Positions 42,663 to 54,866 of a DNA stretch of 64,000 nt are shown piece by piece. The position numbers and the translations under genes are program-made. Positions within the stretch are counted from its first letter, which is position 1. Every line of letters begins with the position of its first letter. Under the pieces are notes generated by a model. It saw only the letters and a list, made by a program, of their open reading frames with translations. It was not told the origin of the DNA and made no database searches. This DNA is from Haliotis asinina. Its lineage: Eukaryota; Mollusca; Gastropoda; Lepetellida; Haliotidae. The DNA is taken from NCBI RefSeq assembly GCF_037392515.1, contig NC_090295.1, positions 17,517,501 to 17,581,500 on the forward strand, given 5' to 3'.

Positions 42663-44744
42663 TAAGGCTCCCTAAAACCCATTCTACTGTTGACAGGTCA
42701 AGTGGTTTGTTGCTTTGTTTGTTGCATAGCTTGACCTTGAACAGACATGGATGTAAGTGTATGTTCACCCATAGTGACAAAGGCTGCATGGTCAAGCAGA
42801 CATCAGCCAACAGTTCGGGGGCAGTTACTTCCAGCACGTTCTATAGTGTTGCCTGACTAAACTACCGCAGGTGTCCCTTGGACAAGTGTATTGAGCACTG
42901 TGCATTTTATGATGTGTTTGTGGCAGTGTCTTGGTATTAGTGTATTGAAAAACAGGTTATTGAAGACTCTTGAATTGGTGTTTTGTGTCACTGAACTGAA
43001 GCAGGTGAATGGAGGATGAACGCACGTCAGGATTAAGGATTATGGCAAGTGCCCGGATAGGTAAAGTGTTGTATGTGACCAGGACTTCAGATCCCTTTTA
43101 TTTTCAGGACTGACCGAGTCCATTTCATTCAGTACACAAGTTGCTACCTTCTGCAATTTCATGGTTCGCGAATATCGATTCCTCCTGTATCATAAAGCAT
43201 TCCAAATTATTAAAATCTTCCTTGTTAACTGAATCAGGTGTTATTCCATAAAATCTGTTTTATTTAAAGAGGAGTGCATACGGCAACTACATATTCATCC
43301 CCACCACGGTGTCACACTCAGTTCAGAGATCTGAGGGAGATGCAGACAACGATGCATGAAAGGTTTCATGTATCAACCTTAACCTTTCGTAAGGTACGGA
43401 AAATATACACTGTGGACATGGATGCTCATCGACAAATTCATTTTCATTTGGGTTGTACCATTTTTTCTGTTACCTGTAGCCAATGTCACTCGCTGAATGT
43501 GATAACCCGTGCTTTAGACGGCTGAAGGGAAGTAACTATGAATCGTGCTCACTTGGCTTAACAGATTTACCTCCCTTTTAGACAAGCAACGCTGGTCTTG
43601 ATTGGTTGTATGCTATTGTCTCCTTTCACAGTGCGATACTGGGAGGAGTTAAAGCAAGGGAGGTAACGTTTGTGCAAACACGAGCACCTCCTTTAACTAC
43701 ATGCAATTTTTAGAAGATGAAAAATAGGATAAAGGAGGAGAAATATCCTTAGTTGGGACTGAGTTATAACAAATGCAAATGAACCAGAGTCGGAGAGTTT
43801 CTAATGACACATTGGTTGCAGCCTCATATCTGGGCTACCCTAATCTAGATTTTCCTTGATATTTCTCGAAATGGCAAAATCACTCATTCAACTCTAATTT
43901 CAGAAAAAGCCATTTCTTGACAAACAGGAAAAATATCATGGCATACCACATTCACCTTCAAACTCTGGAAACACACAGAATCACATATAAATCAGTTCTT
44001 AATTTCCTTCTCAAATTTCTTTTCAACATTCCTGACTTGGTTTGGTATGATGTTGCTGGATCTTGACTTCAGAGCTTGGCATCAGTTTCAATGCCTTGTG
44101 TAGAAGGTGTATAGAATGATTAAAGTTTTGCAGGTTCCTCTTCGAGTAGTGAGTTGTATGAATAGACAATAACACTGGCCTATTCGGTTAGCTTTTAATA
44201 TGAATAGGCAACAGGAGTTGTAAGATGGGACAAAAGTGTCAGGACCAAATGATAGTGGCATCAGTGAACATCACACGTCGTCAAGTTTTCTGCGACGTTT
44301 CGACCATTCGTTTACTTGATTCGCCGTTGGTTCCCGGAAGGGATGGGTCTGTTCGTGTGTGTCATGGCTCAATATGGTTTTATCACTTAATTCACATTGT
44401 TGTAAGTTCATCTGTAATATTTTGTGGTGTATAGTTTCTTTTGGGCATTGGTTTAGTTTATCACTGCTAAGTAGAGCGAAAAGAAACGGGTACTAACTCA
44501 CCTCTTTAAGAGTCGGATAAAAACACAAATATAATCAAAATGCTCTTATCACTTTCTTGTAAATTCAGCTATCCGTTCAGGCACCCTGCCAGGCAACCGA
44601 TATCATCTACACACGTTGTTATATGGCCCTGTAACAGATTCCCCTGAAGCGTTAGTGTTATGTCTGTGTTTTATTCTCTGCGGTAAACATGTGTTTCCCA
44701 CTCATATAGTGTATGTCTGTCCTTCAAGAATCCGCGTCTAGGCT
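42663..44744. other. No gene recognised
   Basis: Contains scattered AGGGAGGTAAC-type motifs (GAAGGGAAGTAACT near 43525, TTTACCTCCCTTT near 43568, CAAGGGAGGTAACG near 43656) that resemble termini of short mollusc DNA elements, without definable boundaries. The open frames 43274-43525 and 44225-44434 match nothing known. Confidence 0.35.
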
Positions 44745-46205
44745 AAGTACAATGTGTGCTTGTCTTCCAACAGAGTGATTGTCCTGCCACAATGTGTGTT
44801 GGCTTCGTTACAAAATATGTGCATAATGTGTGACTGGCTTTATGCAAAGTAGGGTTGTTCTGCTGCAGTGTATGTGACATTAGCAACATTGCATATTTCC
44901 CCTACTTCCTTGCTGCAATGTGCATCTGGCTTTCTGTATTGTATATTTATCCTGCAGCAATGTGTATTTGTCCTTCTACAATCTGCGTTTACCTTGATAT
45001 AATGTATGTCGACCCCTTTTAACAATGTTTGTTCGCGAACATGGTAAATTTGCCTTTCTACGGTGTATCTTTGTCCCGTTACATCGTATAATTGTCTTCT
45101 TGTAACTATGTATGCTTGCCTTTAAACAATGTATGTTTGTCCTCCTACAATCTATGTTTGTCATCCTACTATGTGTATTTGCCTTTCTACAATGTATGCT
45201 TGCCTTGTTACAATTTACGTCTGGCCTTCAACAATGTATGTTTATCCTGCAGCATTGTATCTTTGCATCTACTACAATGTTTGGTTTTCTTACTACAATG
45301 TGTGTCTAGCCCCCTAAATGTTTGGTTGTCTTACTACAGTGTCTGTCTGACACCTTACAATGTTGCAGTTGTTTGTTACAATGTGTGACTGGCTTTCAAT
45401 AATGTATGTTTTCCATGATACAACGTATGTCTGTCCTGCTACAATGTATGACCGCCTCTCTACAATGTATGTTTGCCTAGCTACAGTGTATGTTTGTCCT
45501 GAAACAATGTCTGTCCTGTTACAATGTATGGTTGCCTTGCTGTAATGCATGTCTGCCCTGTTAAAATGTATGGTTGCCTACCTACAATGTATGCCTGCCC
45601 TGCTACAATGTATGTCTGTCCTGTTACAATGTATGTTTGCCCTGTTACAATGTATGTCTGTCCTGCTACAATGCATGTCTGCCCTCCTACGATGTATGTC
45701 TGCCCTGTTACAATGTATGTCTGCTCTGCTACAATGTATGTTTGCCCTGTTACAATTTATGTTAGCCCTGTTACAATATATATATGTCCTGTTACAATGT
45801 ATGTCTGCCCTGTTACAATGTATCTCTGCCCTGTTACAATGTATGTCTGCCCTGTTACAATGTATGTCTGTCCTGCTACAATGTATGTCTGCCCTGCTAC
45901 AATGTATGTCTGCCATGTTACAATGTATGTCTGCCCTGTTACAATGTATGTCTGTCCTGCTACAATGTATGTCTGCCCTTCTACAATGTATGTCTGTCCC
46001 GTTACAATGTATGTTTGCCACGCTACAGTGTATATTTGTTGTCCTACAATGTATGTCTGCCCTTCTGCAATGTGCGTTTGCCTTGCTACAATGTGTCTGT
46101 CCCTGCAATATTGTATGTTTGTGCTGCAACAGTGTGCATTTGAGACTCTACAATCTGTGTCTGACTTTCTACAACGAGTGTCTGACCTTCTACAATGTAC
46201 ATTTG
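44745..46205. repeat. 21-bp minisatellite, about 65-70 copies
   Basis: Consensus ACAATGTATGTCTGCCCTG plus TT; the period is 21 bp. Units are diverged at the left edge and most uniform at 45,580-46,000. The unit has no stop codon in at least five frames, so long frames (234 and 265 codons on plus, 183 and 176 on minus) arise with heptapeptide repeats such as TMYVCPV, QCMSALL and IHCNRAD. Confidence 0.93.
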
Positions 46206-46534
46206 CCCAGGGAACAGCGAGGTCGTAATTCTGATGCCTGGTTTCTTCAAGCTGAACTGCCCGAGTTCGTCGGAATACAAGAATCATCTTTTTCCCGTGA
46301 AATGTTTGTAGGATGTGAATGTCTGTTCACCTCATCCTTGGACTAGTACATCTGTGATGTCTCATTTTAGACTTCTTTGAAGATGAGCCTGAATCGTGGA
46401 ATCTCTTTCGTGGATGATTATGCTTCAGTGGCATTTCGTAATAGAGGACGTAACGTAGCACCTGGAGGCTTCCTTTCGTGACGTCCTAAAACCAGCAATA
46501 GTGATAAATGCTTCGTTTTTCATGAAGTTGCTTT

Positions 46535-48350
46535 TCATGCAATCATCCATTTCAGTTTAACGACTCGAAGTAATCCCTTTAGGCTTAATAACACATCTCA
46601 TCCATCACAATTTAATGATATAAAGTAATCCTTTATAGCTTAATAACACATCTCATCCTTCACAGTTTAATACCATAAAGTCATCCTTCATAGCTTAATA
46701 ACAGATCTCATCTTTCACAGTTTAATACCATAAAGTCATCCTTCATAGCTTAATAACAGATCTCATCTTTCATTGTTTAATACCATAAAGTCATCCTTCA
46801 TAGCTTAATAACAGATCTCATCTTTCACACTTTAATACCATAAAGTCATCCTTCATAGCTTAATAACACATCTCATCCTTCACAGTTTAATACCATAAAG
46901 TCATCCTTCATAGCTTAATAACAGATCTCATCCTTCACAGTTTAATACCATAAAGTCATCATTCATAGCTTATTAACAGATCTCATCTTTCACACTTTAA
47001 TACCATAAAGTCATCCTTCATAGCTTAATAACAGATCTCATCTTTCACACTTTAATACCATAAAGTCATCCTTCATAGCTTAATAACAGATCTCATCCTT
47101 CACAGTTTAATACCATAAAGTCATCCTTCATAGCTTAATAACAGATCTCATCTTTCACAGTTTAATACCATAAAGTCATCCTTCATAGCTTAATAACAGA
47201 TCTCATCTTTCACACTTTAATACCATAAAGTCATCCTTCATAGCTTAATAACAGATCTCATCTTTCACTGTTTAATACCATAAAGTCATCCTTCAGAGCT
47301 TAATAACAGATCTCATCTTTCACACTTTAATACCATAAAGTCATCCTTCATAGCTTAATAACAGATCTCATCTTTCACTGTTTAATACCATAAAGTCATC
47401 CTTCATAGCTTAATAACAGATCTCATCTTTCACAGTTTAATACCATAAAGTCATCCTTCATAGCTTAATAACAGATCTCATCTTTCATTGTTTAATACCA
47501 TAAAGTCATCCTTCATAGCTTAATAACAGATCTCATCCTTCACAGTTTAATACCATAAAGTCATCATTCATAGCTTAATAACAGATCTCATCCTTCAGGT
47601 TAATACCATAAAGTCATCCTTCATAGCTTAATAACAGATCTCATCCTTCACAGTTTAATACCATAAAGTCATCATTCATAGCTTAATAACAGATCTCATC
47701 CTTCACAGTTTAATACCATAAAGTCATCATTCATAGCTTATTAACAGATCTCATCTTTCACAGTTTAATACCATAAAGTCATCATTCATAGCTTATTAAC
47801 AGATCTCATCCTTCACAGTTTAATACCATAAAGTCATCCTTCATAGCTTAATAACAGATCTCATCCTTTAGTTTAACACCATAAAGGTATCCTTCATAGC
47901 TTAATAGCAGATCTCATCCTTCAGTTTAATACCATAATGTCACCCTTCATAGCTTAATAACACATCTCATCCTTCACAACTTACTACCATAAAGTTATCC
48001 CTCACAGCTTGATACCATAAGACCATCCTTCTCAGCTTTGCAACAACAAATCATCCTCAGCTAAATAACACGGAGTAAACCTTCTCAGCTTAATAACATG
48101 AAGCCATTCTTCCCAGCTTTACAACAACAAATCATCCTCAGCTTTACAACACGGAGTAAGCCTCCACAACTTAATAACCTAAAGTTGTCCCTCACAGTTT
48201 AACAACATAAAGTTATCCTTCTCAGCTAAACAATTTAAAGTCACCCTCAGCTTAACAACAACAAAGCATCCTCAGCTAAATAACACGGAGTAAACCTTCT
48301 CAGCTTAATAACATGAAGCCATTCTTCCCAGCTTAATAACATGACGTATC
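46535..48350. repeat. 55-bp satellite built of two related half-units
   Basis: Core units run from about 46,600 to 47,960 (about 25 copies). Each unit is half A (CTTCATAGCTTAATAACAGA + TCTCATC) followed by half B (TTTCACAGTTTAATACCATA + AAGTCATC), and the halves are recognisably related to each other. Right of 47,960 and at the far left the copies are diverged, and the right flank contains single half-units of about 27-30 bp (CTCAGCTTAATAACATGAAG and similar). Confidence 0.94.
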
Positions 48351-49244
48351 CGCCAATGGATACGACTTTGGTACATGGAATGATATCAAAGCTAACCAAG
48401 CTCTATGAATAGTTCACATCCTTTTTGGCAATGAACACGACATTACGTGTCGGTGTAGACACTAACGCCACTATCAAGCAAACGCTAGCATGTACACCGA
48501 GACGTCGAAGTTGAGTATTCAGAGCACGTGCTTCACCCTCACCTTTACAACTTCTTGAATGCCTCCCAAAGAATTCATAGTCATGTAGATTCGACTGTTT
48601 AAATTCTTTTAAATAGTATATATTCGTCTGACGTGACCCGTACATGTATACTTTTTTCAGAGTCCCTCCGCCCGTTTTCATCTAAGCCTCTGTCAGATGA
48701 CAATACATGCGGTCGGGTCAAAGACGGGTCACGTAGCGAGTGAGTGAGCGTAAGATATTTGACTCACTCGGGTAGGATATGTCATATCATCGACACGGTG
48801 TTCAGGGATAGACGGAGGGGATTTCACGCGTCTTAGCTACAACAGTGGGGAGGTAGGTAAAGCAGCCTTGTTTCATTTAACTTTACAACTGGACAAAAGA
48901 AAATGGATATGTTTTAGGTGCGGATACCTTTGTTGTTTAGACCTTAAATTTCCATTGTCTCCGATGACTGTTTCCAGCCATTTAATGAAGTATCTAAGTT
49001 GATGGTTAAGTCCAATGTTTTGGCTGAATGTTTACGCACATTTGTCAAACAAATCTCTGATGAATGAGGAAATTCATTACAAATAGTGGACGATTTCCAC
49101 CGGTGTCAGTACCCCAGAATGTAGTCCACACGAAGAACATTTTGCACACACCCCATCCTCCACCGGCTACAAATGTTGACGGCATTCTTCTGCACAAGGG
49201 GAATGAAGTATGGGGAGCTTTCTCAGTGTCTAACGTGAACAAAT
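48351..49244. other. No feature recognised
   Basis: Short frames on both strands, no domain. Nothing repetitive apart from GAGTGAGTGAGCGT near 48740. Confidence 0.4.
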
Positions 49245-49590
49245 AAAGTAAAAGATGAAGTAATGGTTGAACTAACAGCAGAAGTAACAGATAAAGTGAC
49301 AGTTACAGTGACACAGTGACAGATGAAGTAACGGTTAAGTTATCTATTCAGTAACAGATCAAGTAACAGATAAAGTGTCAAATAAATTATCAGTCAAAGT
49401 AACAGATATAGAAACAATTAAAGTAACAGATAAAGTTATAGTTAGTGATTGATAAAGTAAGTAATAAAAAGTTACAGTTAAATTAACGCATTAAGTATCA
49501 GTTGACGTAACAGATAAAGTAAGAAATATAGCAGCTGTTAAAGTAACAGTAAAAGTAACATTGTAAGTAACAGTTAAAGTTATGTAGTTT
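49245..49590 (+). repeat. Degenerate 6/12-bp-type tandem repeat
   Basis: AAGTAACAGATAAAGTAACA-like units repeated with heavy variation over about 345 bp; the underlying words are GTAACAG and ATAAA. Confidence 0.8.
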
Positions 49591-50119
49591 GTGTCATTCA
49601 GAATAAATCAGTTCACGCGTGTTTGTTGATAGTAGGACTAAAGTAACCTTGCCATTGATAGAGTTTATTCCACCTGTGTAATTTATTCCATAGATTTATT
49701 TTTCCACCCCAGGGCAATTCTAGGAAGATTCATTTCACTTTGCAAGTTACATCATTACCCAACTTCGCAGATTGTACATTGCTCGTCACCAGACCTCAGG
49801 GCTAAACCGGGCTTTTGATAAGCTCAAGTGCATTTAGGAGATGGTGTAGCCATCTGGAAGAATTTGTTTAGCAATAAAACCTCCATCAAACCACTACCTG
49901 TGGTCAGCAGGCATTTCAGACTTTCTCATCCATGACCCACACATAGAGCGAAAATATTTATACTGGCCATAAATAGTTACGGATATTAGTAAAATTTAAA
50001 ATTATGAATAATGGTGTATTTATTCATTGACACACGGATAAAATATTACATATAAAAGACACCAATATGCCTAACTTATTTTGTCCAGTATACCTTCGTA
50101 TTTCATGGTGGCTGCGAGT

Positions 50120-50198
50120 GACCCCCCAAAAAACCCCCCCAAAAAACAAAAAACAAAACAAAACAAAACAGAACAAAAAACAAAACAAAAAACAAAAC

Positions 50199-50229
<31 letters not shown>

Positions 50230-50235
50230 AACCAA
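50120..50235 (+). repeat. (AAAAC)n low-complexity tract
   Basis: Runs of AAAACAAAAC and variants, preceded by AAAAAACCCCCCC-type sequence and followed by CCAACCAACC. Open frames here (Lys/Asn-rich on plus, Phe/Leu-rich on minus) are composition artefacts. Confidence 0.9.
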
Positions 50236-50599
50236 CCAAACAACAACAACCCACCCCTTCCCCTAACCAAAACAAAACAGCATCCCCATCAGAAATGAAC
50301 AAAACAAACACAACAAATAGCAAACAAGCGAAAGGGAAACAAAAACCCTAAGCAACCACACAAGACATACCAAATACATACACACAAACCCAAGAAATGC
50401 GTACGAGGCTTCCGTGACTGTTTCAGGCTATAAGGTTTTTTAAAGATTTTACAATTTAATGTCAAGTGCGACTTTCAAAAGTACAATTCCTTATGCGAAG
50501 CAGCTCTTATTAAAACAGATCTAGTGTCTGGAATGTATCAGGTGAACTAAATTTACATGACAGTCACACTGTATTCCCCTTGGAAATTTACAATGTGGT

Positions 50600-51425
50600 G
50601 AAGAAGACCTTGGCCCCCTCTCCCAAAGTGATCGTAGAGCTACGACTGTCGTAAGTCTGTGTTAAAGTATAGGAGTGAAGATCATCTACGTTAAATGAGA
50701 CTCGGGGTCCCGTGTGAGAGCCTTGATTGTCGAAGATCTCATAGTGATAAGGCAGTTTTAAGTCTATGTTAATGTATGGCAGTTACGACTATCTTAGCGC
50801 TGAGAGGGCTTCGAAATTTTGGGCCCTGAAAACTATCGTAGCGGCATGACTGTCGCAAGTCTGTGTTACAGCGCTACGATAACTGCGCGAAACGGGTTTC
50901 AGGGAGCTACTGAACAAAGTGATCGTATCACTTATGTCTTAAGACAGACGTACCACCACATTTGTTTTACACAATGGCACCCTGTTGTATAGAAATGTGT
51001 GATGTAGAAGGGTCAGGGGTGTTGTGTGACTCATTTTTACATACTTTGAGCTAATGTCATTCCACCTGATATGGCCATAACGTGATTAAGAAGACTGGGC
51101 CTGGACTGATTTTCAAAGCTCTCTTAAGGCGAAGAAAGTCGCTATACATTACCATTAACTTACAACTATCTTAGAACTAAGCAATCTTCGAAAATCTAGG
51201 CCCTGGGTCCCGTTTGTAACGTTCATTGCGCTACGGCGTTCGTAACCCTATGATTAACTGTTGAGTTACGACGGGTAACGTTACGAACACTTTGTGGATC
51301 AGGGGCTATATTTTTTATATATATAAGCTCTCTTAGCGCAAAGATAGTCGTAAGTTAATTTTAATGTATAACACTTACGACTATCTTAGCGCTAAGAGCG
51401 CTTCGAAAATCTAGTGCAAGGTCCC
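50600..51425. mobile_element. Cluster of foldback-element remnants
   Basis: At least four pieces of the GGGCC-end foldback family lie together. Around 50605-50715: CAAAGTGATCGTAGAGCTAC and CGTAAGTCTGTGTTAAAGTA. Around 50730-50825: AGTTACGACTATCTTAGCGC and GAAATTTTGGGCCC. Around 51110-51205: GATTTTCAAAGCTCTCTTAA and TTCGAAAATCTAGGCCC. Last is the hairpin at 51330-51398, whose arms CTCTTAGCGC-AAGATAGTCG pair with 25 of 26 bases around a 17-nt loop. Confidence 0.75.
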
Positions 51426-52436
51426 TGGTCAGTAGGTCAGGTCCGACCCATGGGCAGTGTCTCACACATCAACGTCGACATTGTATTGTTGTTTTTCGAG
51501 CAGGGTCAACTAACGCACTAATCTGTTTAACACAGTCTTCATATTGTATAAAATATCGTCCATTCGTTCGTTAGTGACTAAACCCCCAATTTATTTTTGA
51601 AGACTTTGAATGTTTTTTTGCAAGTTTGAGTTTGTTTGTTGTTTGACTCCACAAGTTTAATAATTGTCAATGTCATGTGATGTGTACACTTTTACAACGT
51701 TACAACGTTTTACAATGACGTTTCACAACGTCCGTGAAGTGGTTATTTTTCAATCACAATAAGATGATAATATTGTTATTGTACTATTTGACATATCGAT
51801 TTTGATGAATGGATTAAAATAAAATCAAAATATAACGAAAATACCTCCACAGATAATAGCATTTTTGAATTAGAGCGTGCACAGGTAACGCTTGTCATTT
51901 TACCGTCATGGTGTAACGCGTATCCAAACCTTTAGTGTAAAACGAGGCATACAGCCTTTGGGCGTGTTGGTACACACATGTGTTAACATATATTAAGTCT
52001 GCTGACAGACACATGGCCTAGAATATCCACGTTACTATATTACCATTTTAGTTTCCCTTTCAAAGCCCTGCAATCCAGATGTAAATTTCAAATGTAGAGT
52101 ATACTTTGTGGCTTTCCACAAGGCATTGACAAACATTTACATGCTCAGTCACGTCATTCATAAACTCAGAAGGTCAGCTCTCATGGTTCGGAACCGCTTA
52201 ACATACCGTCTTTCTGATCCAATAATGATTGCATTTCAGAACCGTGTCAGTAAGGCAACATTACGTCTTGCACCAATACTGCGACGCATGGCAACAGAAA
52301 GTGATCGTGATCATAATGCACAATATATTTTACCTGATTTACAGCGAAGAGAAATCAGCTTCATACATTTCACACTGTCCAACCCTATGACATTGTACAT
52401 GACAAATGTCCAGGATCCCTTTGCTTTCGGGATGGT
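51426..52436. other. No confirmed feature
   Basis: An open plus-strand frame from 52108 lacks an ATG at its start (GTG) and ends inside the following SINE. Its middle (RLSDPIMIAFQNRVSKA) matches nothing I know. Confidence 0.35.
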
Positions 52437-52590
52437 GTGGTGGTGTAGTAGTGAAAGTGTTCGCTCGTCTCGCCGAAGACCCGGGGTCGACTCCCCACAT
52501 GGGTACAATATGTGAAGCCTATTTCCGGTGTGCCCCTCCTTGATGTTTGCTGGAATATTGTTAAAAGCGGCGTAAAATCATACTTGTTTG
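52437..52590 (+). mobile_element. SINE-A, full length
   Basis: GGTGTAGTAGTGAAAGTGTT, ACCCGGGGTCGACTCCCC, GAAGCCTATTTCCGGTGTGC and AAAAGCGGCGTAAAATCATA in order. Confidence 0.9.
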
Positions 52591-52763
52591 TTTTGCTTTC
52601 GTGGCTTCAGACACTAAACACATGTATCCAACACAGCCAGTGGCAAATAGGTCAAGAATGTTATGAAGAACACAAATTTAATGTTGGCCCATGCTGGTTT
52701 ATTGCGTGTTGAGGAGTCTGAGGATACAGGCTGACTGTGAAGTCAGAATCGGTCCTTAGCATC

Positions 52764-52923
52764 CCATGCTTGTCGGAAGAGACAGGCTCGCTCACCTGGT
52801 TGACACATCGTATACCAGTTGCGTAGATCGATACTAATGAGTTGATCACTGAATTGTTTGGTCCAGACTCGGTTTTTTACAGACCGCCGCCATATAGCTT
52901 GAATATTGCTTAGTGAGGCGTTA
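52764..52923 (+). mobile_element. SINE-B, 5' truncated
   Basis: CAGGCTCGCTCACCTGGTTG, GCGTAGATCGATACTAATGA, TTGTTTGGTCCAGACTCGGT and CCATATAGCTTGAATATTGC. Confidence 0.87.
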
Positions 52924-53179
52924 CAAGAAAAAGACAAATTTAAAGCTGCTCATAATTATCAACCCGGAGTTGTTCATATACAAGAAGGATACAGCTGGAA
53001 TATTTCTGCCAGCTGCGTAAGACAAAACAAAAATCAAAATTCTTATCCGGGTGCCGCGAGACTCGAAAGGATGATGTCGCTGACAGTCTCTGCAGGTTTG
53101 AGGGTGTAAACGATACACCGATCTGCTAAACAGATATTTAGATTTGTTTAATGGCCACAGTGACGATATGTATGAGTCA

Positions 53180-53258
53180 CTTCTCCATGTAGGGAATCGA
53201 ACCCGGGTCTTTGGCATGCCGAGCAAACGCTTTGACCATTCAGGTACGCTACCGCCCC
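53180..53258 (-). mobile_element. SINE-A head
   Basis: GTAGGGAATCGAACCCGGGT, CCGAGCAAACGCTTTGACCA and TTCAGGTACGCTACCGCCCC. The body and tail are missing. Confidence 0.78.
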
Positions 53259-53326
53259 CATTCTTTATATTCTGGACTCAAACCTCTAATAAATCTTGTC
53301 AGTCGGCACATTTGAATGAAAAAAAT

Positions 53327-53535
53327 AGCTTTTTATTCATGGGTATAAATGTATTTTATCACGTTGAGGACAATGCTCTTGTTTAATAAGTAGATCCCTC
53401 TCAAGCTTAAAGTTTATGTGCATGTACCAGTGTTAGGGCAATGTAAGTAGGACCTATGACTTCAATGGTAGTTCACTGTTATATTGCCCTTACACTGGTA
53501 CATGCACGTTCATTCATACCCATGAATAAAAAGCT
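53327..53535. mobile_element. Hairpin element with one arm split by extra sequence
   Basis: The outer arms AGCTTTTTATTCATGGGTAT (left, from 53327) and ATACCCATGAATAAAAAGCT (right, to 53535) are exact complements. The inner arms (GCATGTACCAGTGTTAGGGC at 53420 and its partner ending near 53506) also pair. In the right arm the two blocks are almost adjacent; in the left arm about 65 bp lie between them. Confidence 0.78.
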
Positions 53536-53579
53536 GTGTAGATAATGGCCTCCTTTGCTTTTTTGTGTCAACGCATGAA

Positions 53580-53695
53580 TGACTGAGTTTAGTTTTACAC
53601 CGCGGGGGAAACCATGAATGAGGTTCACACATTATATCATACGGGGAATCGAACTCTGGTCGAACGCTTTAATGGCTGGGTTACCCATCAAACCA
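53580..53695 (-). mobile_element. SINE-A with internal deletion
   Basis: The tail GACTGAGTTTAGTTTTACAC plus CGCGG is joined to GAATGAGGTTCACACATTAT, GGGGAATCGAACTCTGGTC and GAACGCTTTAATGGCTGG. Confidence 0.78.
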
Positions 53696-54103
53696 CTTGA
53701 AACCTCACCCCTTGTGGTTTCCATTTGGTCGGTCGGTTAGTGTAGATTTTGTGGATAATTTGTGTCCTGTAAACAAGGTATTTTCAGAAACACGCATGGG
53801 CACCACTGACAGGGAAGTAGGTCGTATTGTCCAGCACGTCTGTAAGAAAAAGAACACGCAGTGTCAAGGTGAACGTCAGGGGCCACTGCGACAAGAGCCA
53901 CCCAAAAGGTCATACGTGACCATGCGAATGAAACCACCACGATTGATTGTGTTCAGTTTAATATTTTCGCGCTGAATTACACAATTCTTTGTTAACTTAG
54001 TTTGTGTTGGACCTAAACGTGCCTGACACGTAAACAGATTTTCGCTGATTATGTTGGTAGGTTTGTGAGCTTCTTATGTGCTCCTTGGCTTCAAACTGAT
54101 AAG
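53696..54103. other. No feature recognised
   Basis: A 92-codon plus frame (53697-53975) starts inside SINE-like sequence and has no domain. Confidence 0.35.
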
Positions 54104-54281
54104 CGGCGATGGGATAGCCAAGTGGTTATAGCGTTCGCTCGTACCGCTGAAGTCCCGGGTTCGATTCCATACAATGTGTGAAGCCCATTTTCTGGTGCCC
54201 CCAACCCCCCACCTTCCCCAACCGCCATCATGAGCTGGATGGAATATTGCTAAAAGCGGCGTAAAACTAAACTCACTCAAT
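54104..54281 (+). mobile_element. SINE-A, full length with C-rich expansion
   Basis: GGGATAGCCAAGTGGTTATA, CCCGGGTTCGATTCCATAC, AGCCCATTTTCTGGTGCCCC, then an extra CCCC-rich stretch, and AAAAGCGGCGTAAAACTAAA. Confidence 0.92.
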
Positions 54282-54577
54282 TCCTCAGCAATGGTAAATG
54301 CTATGGACAGGCATTACTTCGGGTTTTCCTCCCGTATTAACCTTGGCGGGCCGTGATATGACTTGAATAATTTAACAACGTAGATAAACCCATCCCAACT
54401 CATAAACGCGTGAACAAGTAGACATGTTTGCTTACGAGGACATGCGAGAATGCTCATATTAGGGTGGTCATCATGGGAAGGTGCATTCTTCATTGTCCAG
54501 GGAATTGTGTCTCATTGCAACACTGAATCCACCAAAAGTCTTTCTTTTGGCTCGATTCTAGTAATATGGCTCCAGTT

Positions 54578-54725
54578 ATGAGTAAGTGAGTTTACTTTTA
54601 CGCCGCTTTTAGCATTATTTCAGCAATGTCAAGGTTGGGAGCATCAGAAATGGGCTTCACACATTCTAAGGAACCGAATCCGGGTCTTTCGCTAACGCCC
54701 AAACCACAAGGCTACCCCACCACCC
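54578..54725 (-). mobile_element. SINE-A, full length
   Basis: GTGAGTTTACTTTTACGCCG, CATCAGAAATGGGCTTCACA, GGAACCGAATCCGGGTC and AACCACAAGGCTACCCCACC. Confidence 0.9.
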
Positions 54726-54866
54726 CTATGATCAAGAGATACTCTGTGCAATGATTAGATCAGATCAGATTAGAATGAAAATGATATATCTGATATCCCC
54801 GAGGCGATATTTCTTTCCAGGAAAGCATTGTCTACACAATGTTTATCTATTTCCATTTCAGAATGG

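Noticed and set aside
45524-46346. Two long plus-strand frames (234 and 265 codons) with Cys-rich heptad repeats, which look like a secreted repeat protein
   Set aside because: They overlap each other in different frames and two more long frames exist on the opposite strand. The 21-bp unit simply lacks stops, and there is no signal peptide or splice context.
46535-48350. CRISPR-like regular spacing of repeats
   Set aside because: The intervening sequences are themselves repeats with no unique spacers, and the surrounding genes are animal genes with introns.
50024-50351. Phe/Cys-rich and Lys/Asn-rich frames on opposite strands
   Set aside because: Both are translations of the AAAAC low-complexity tract.
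52108-52515. 135-codon plus frame
   Set aside because: No ATG at the start, no family match, and its last third is SINE-A sequence.
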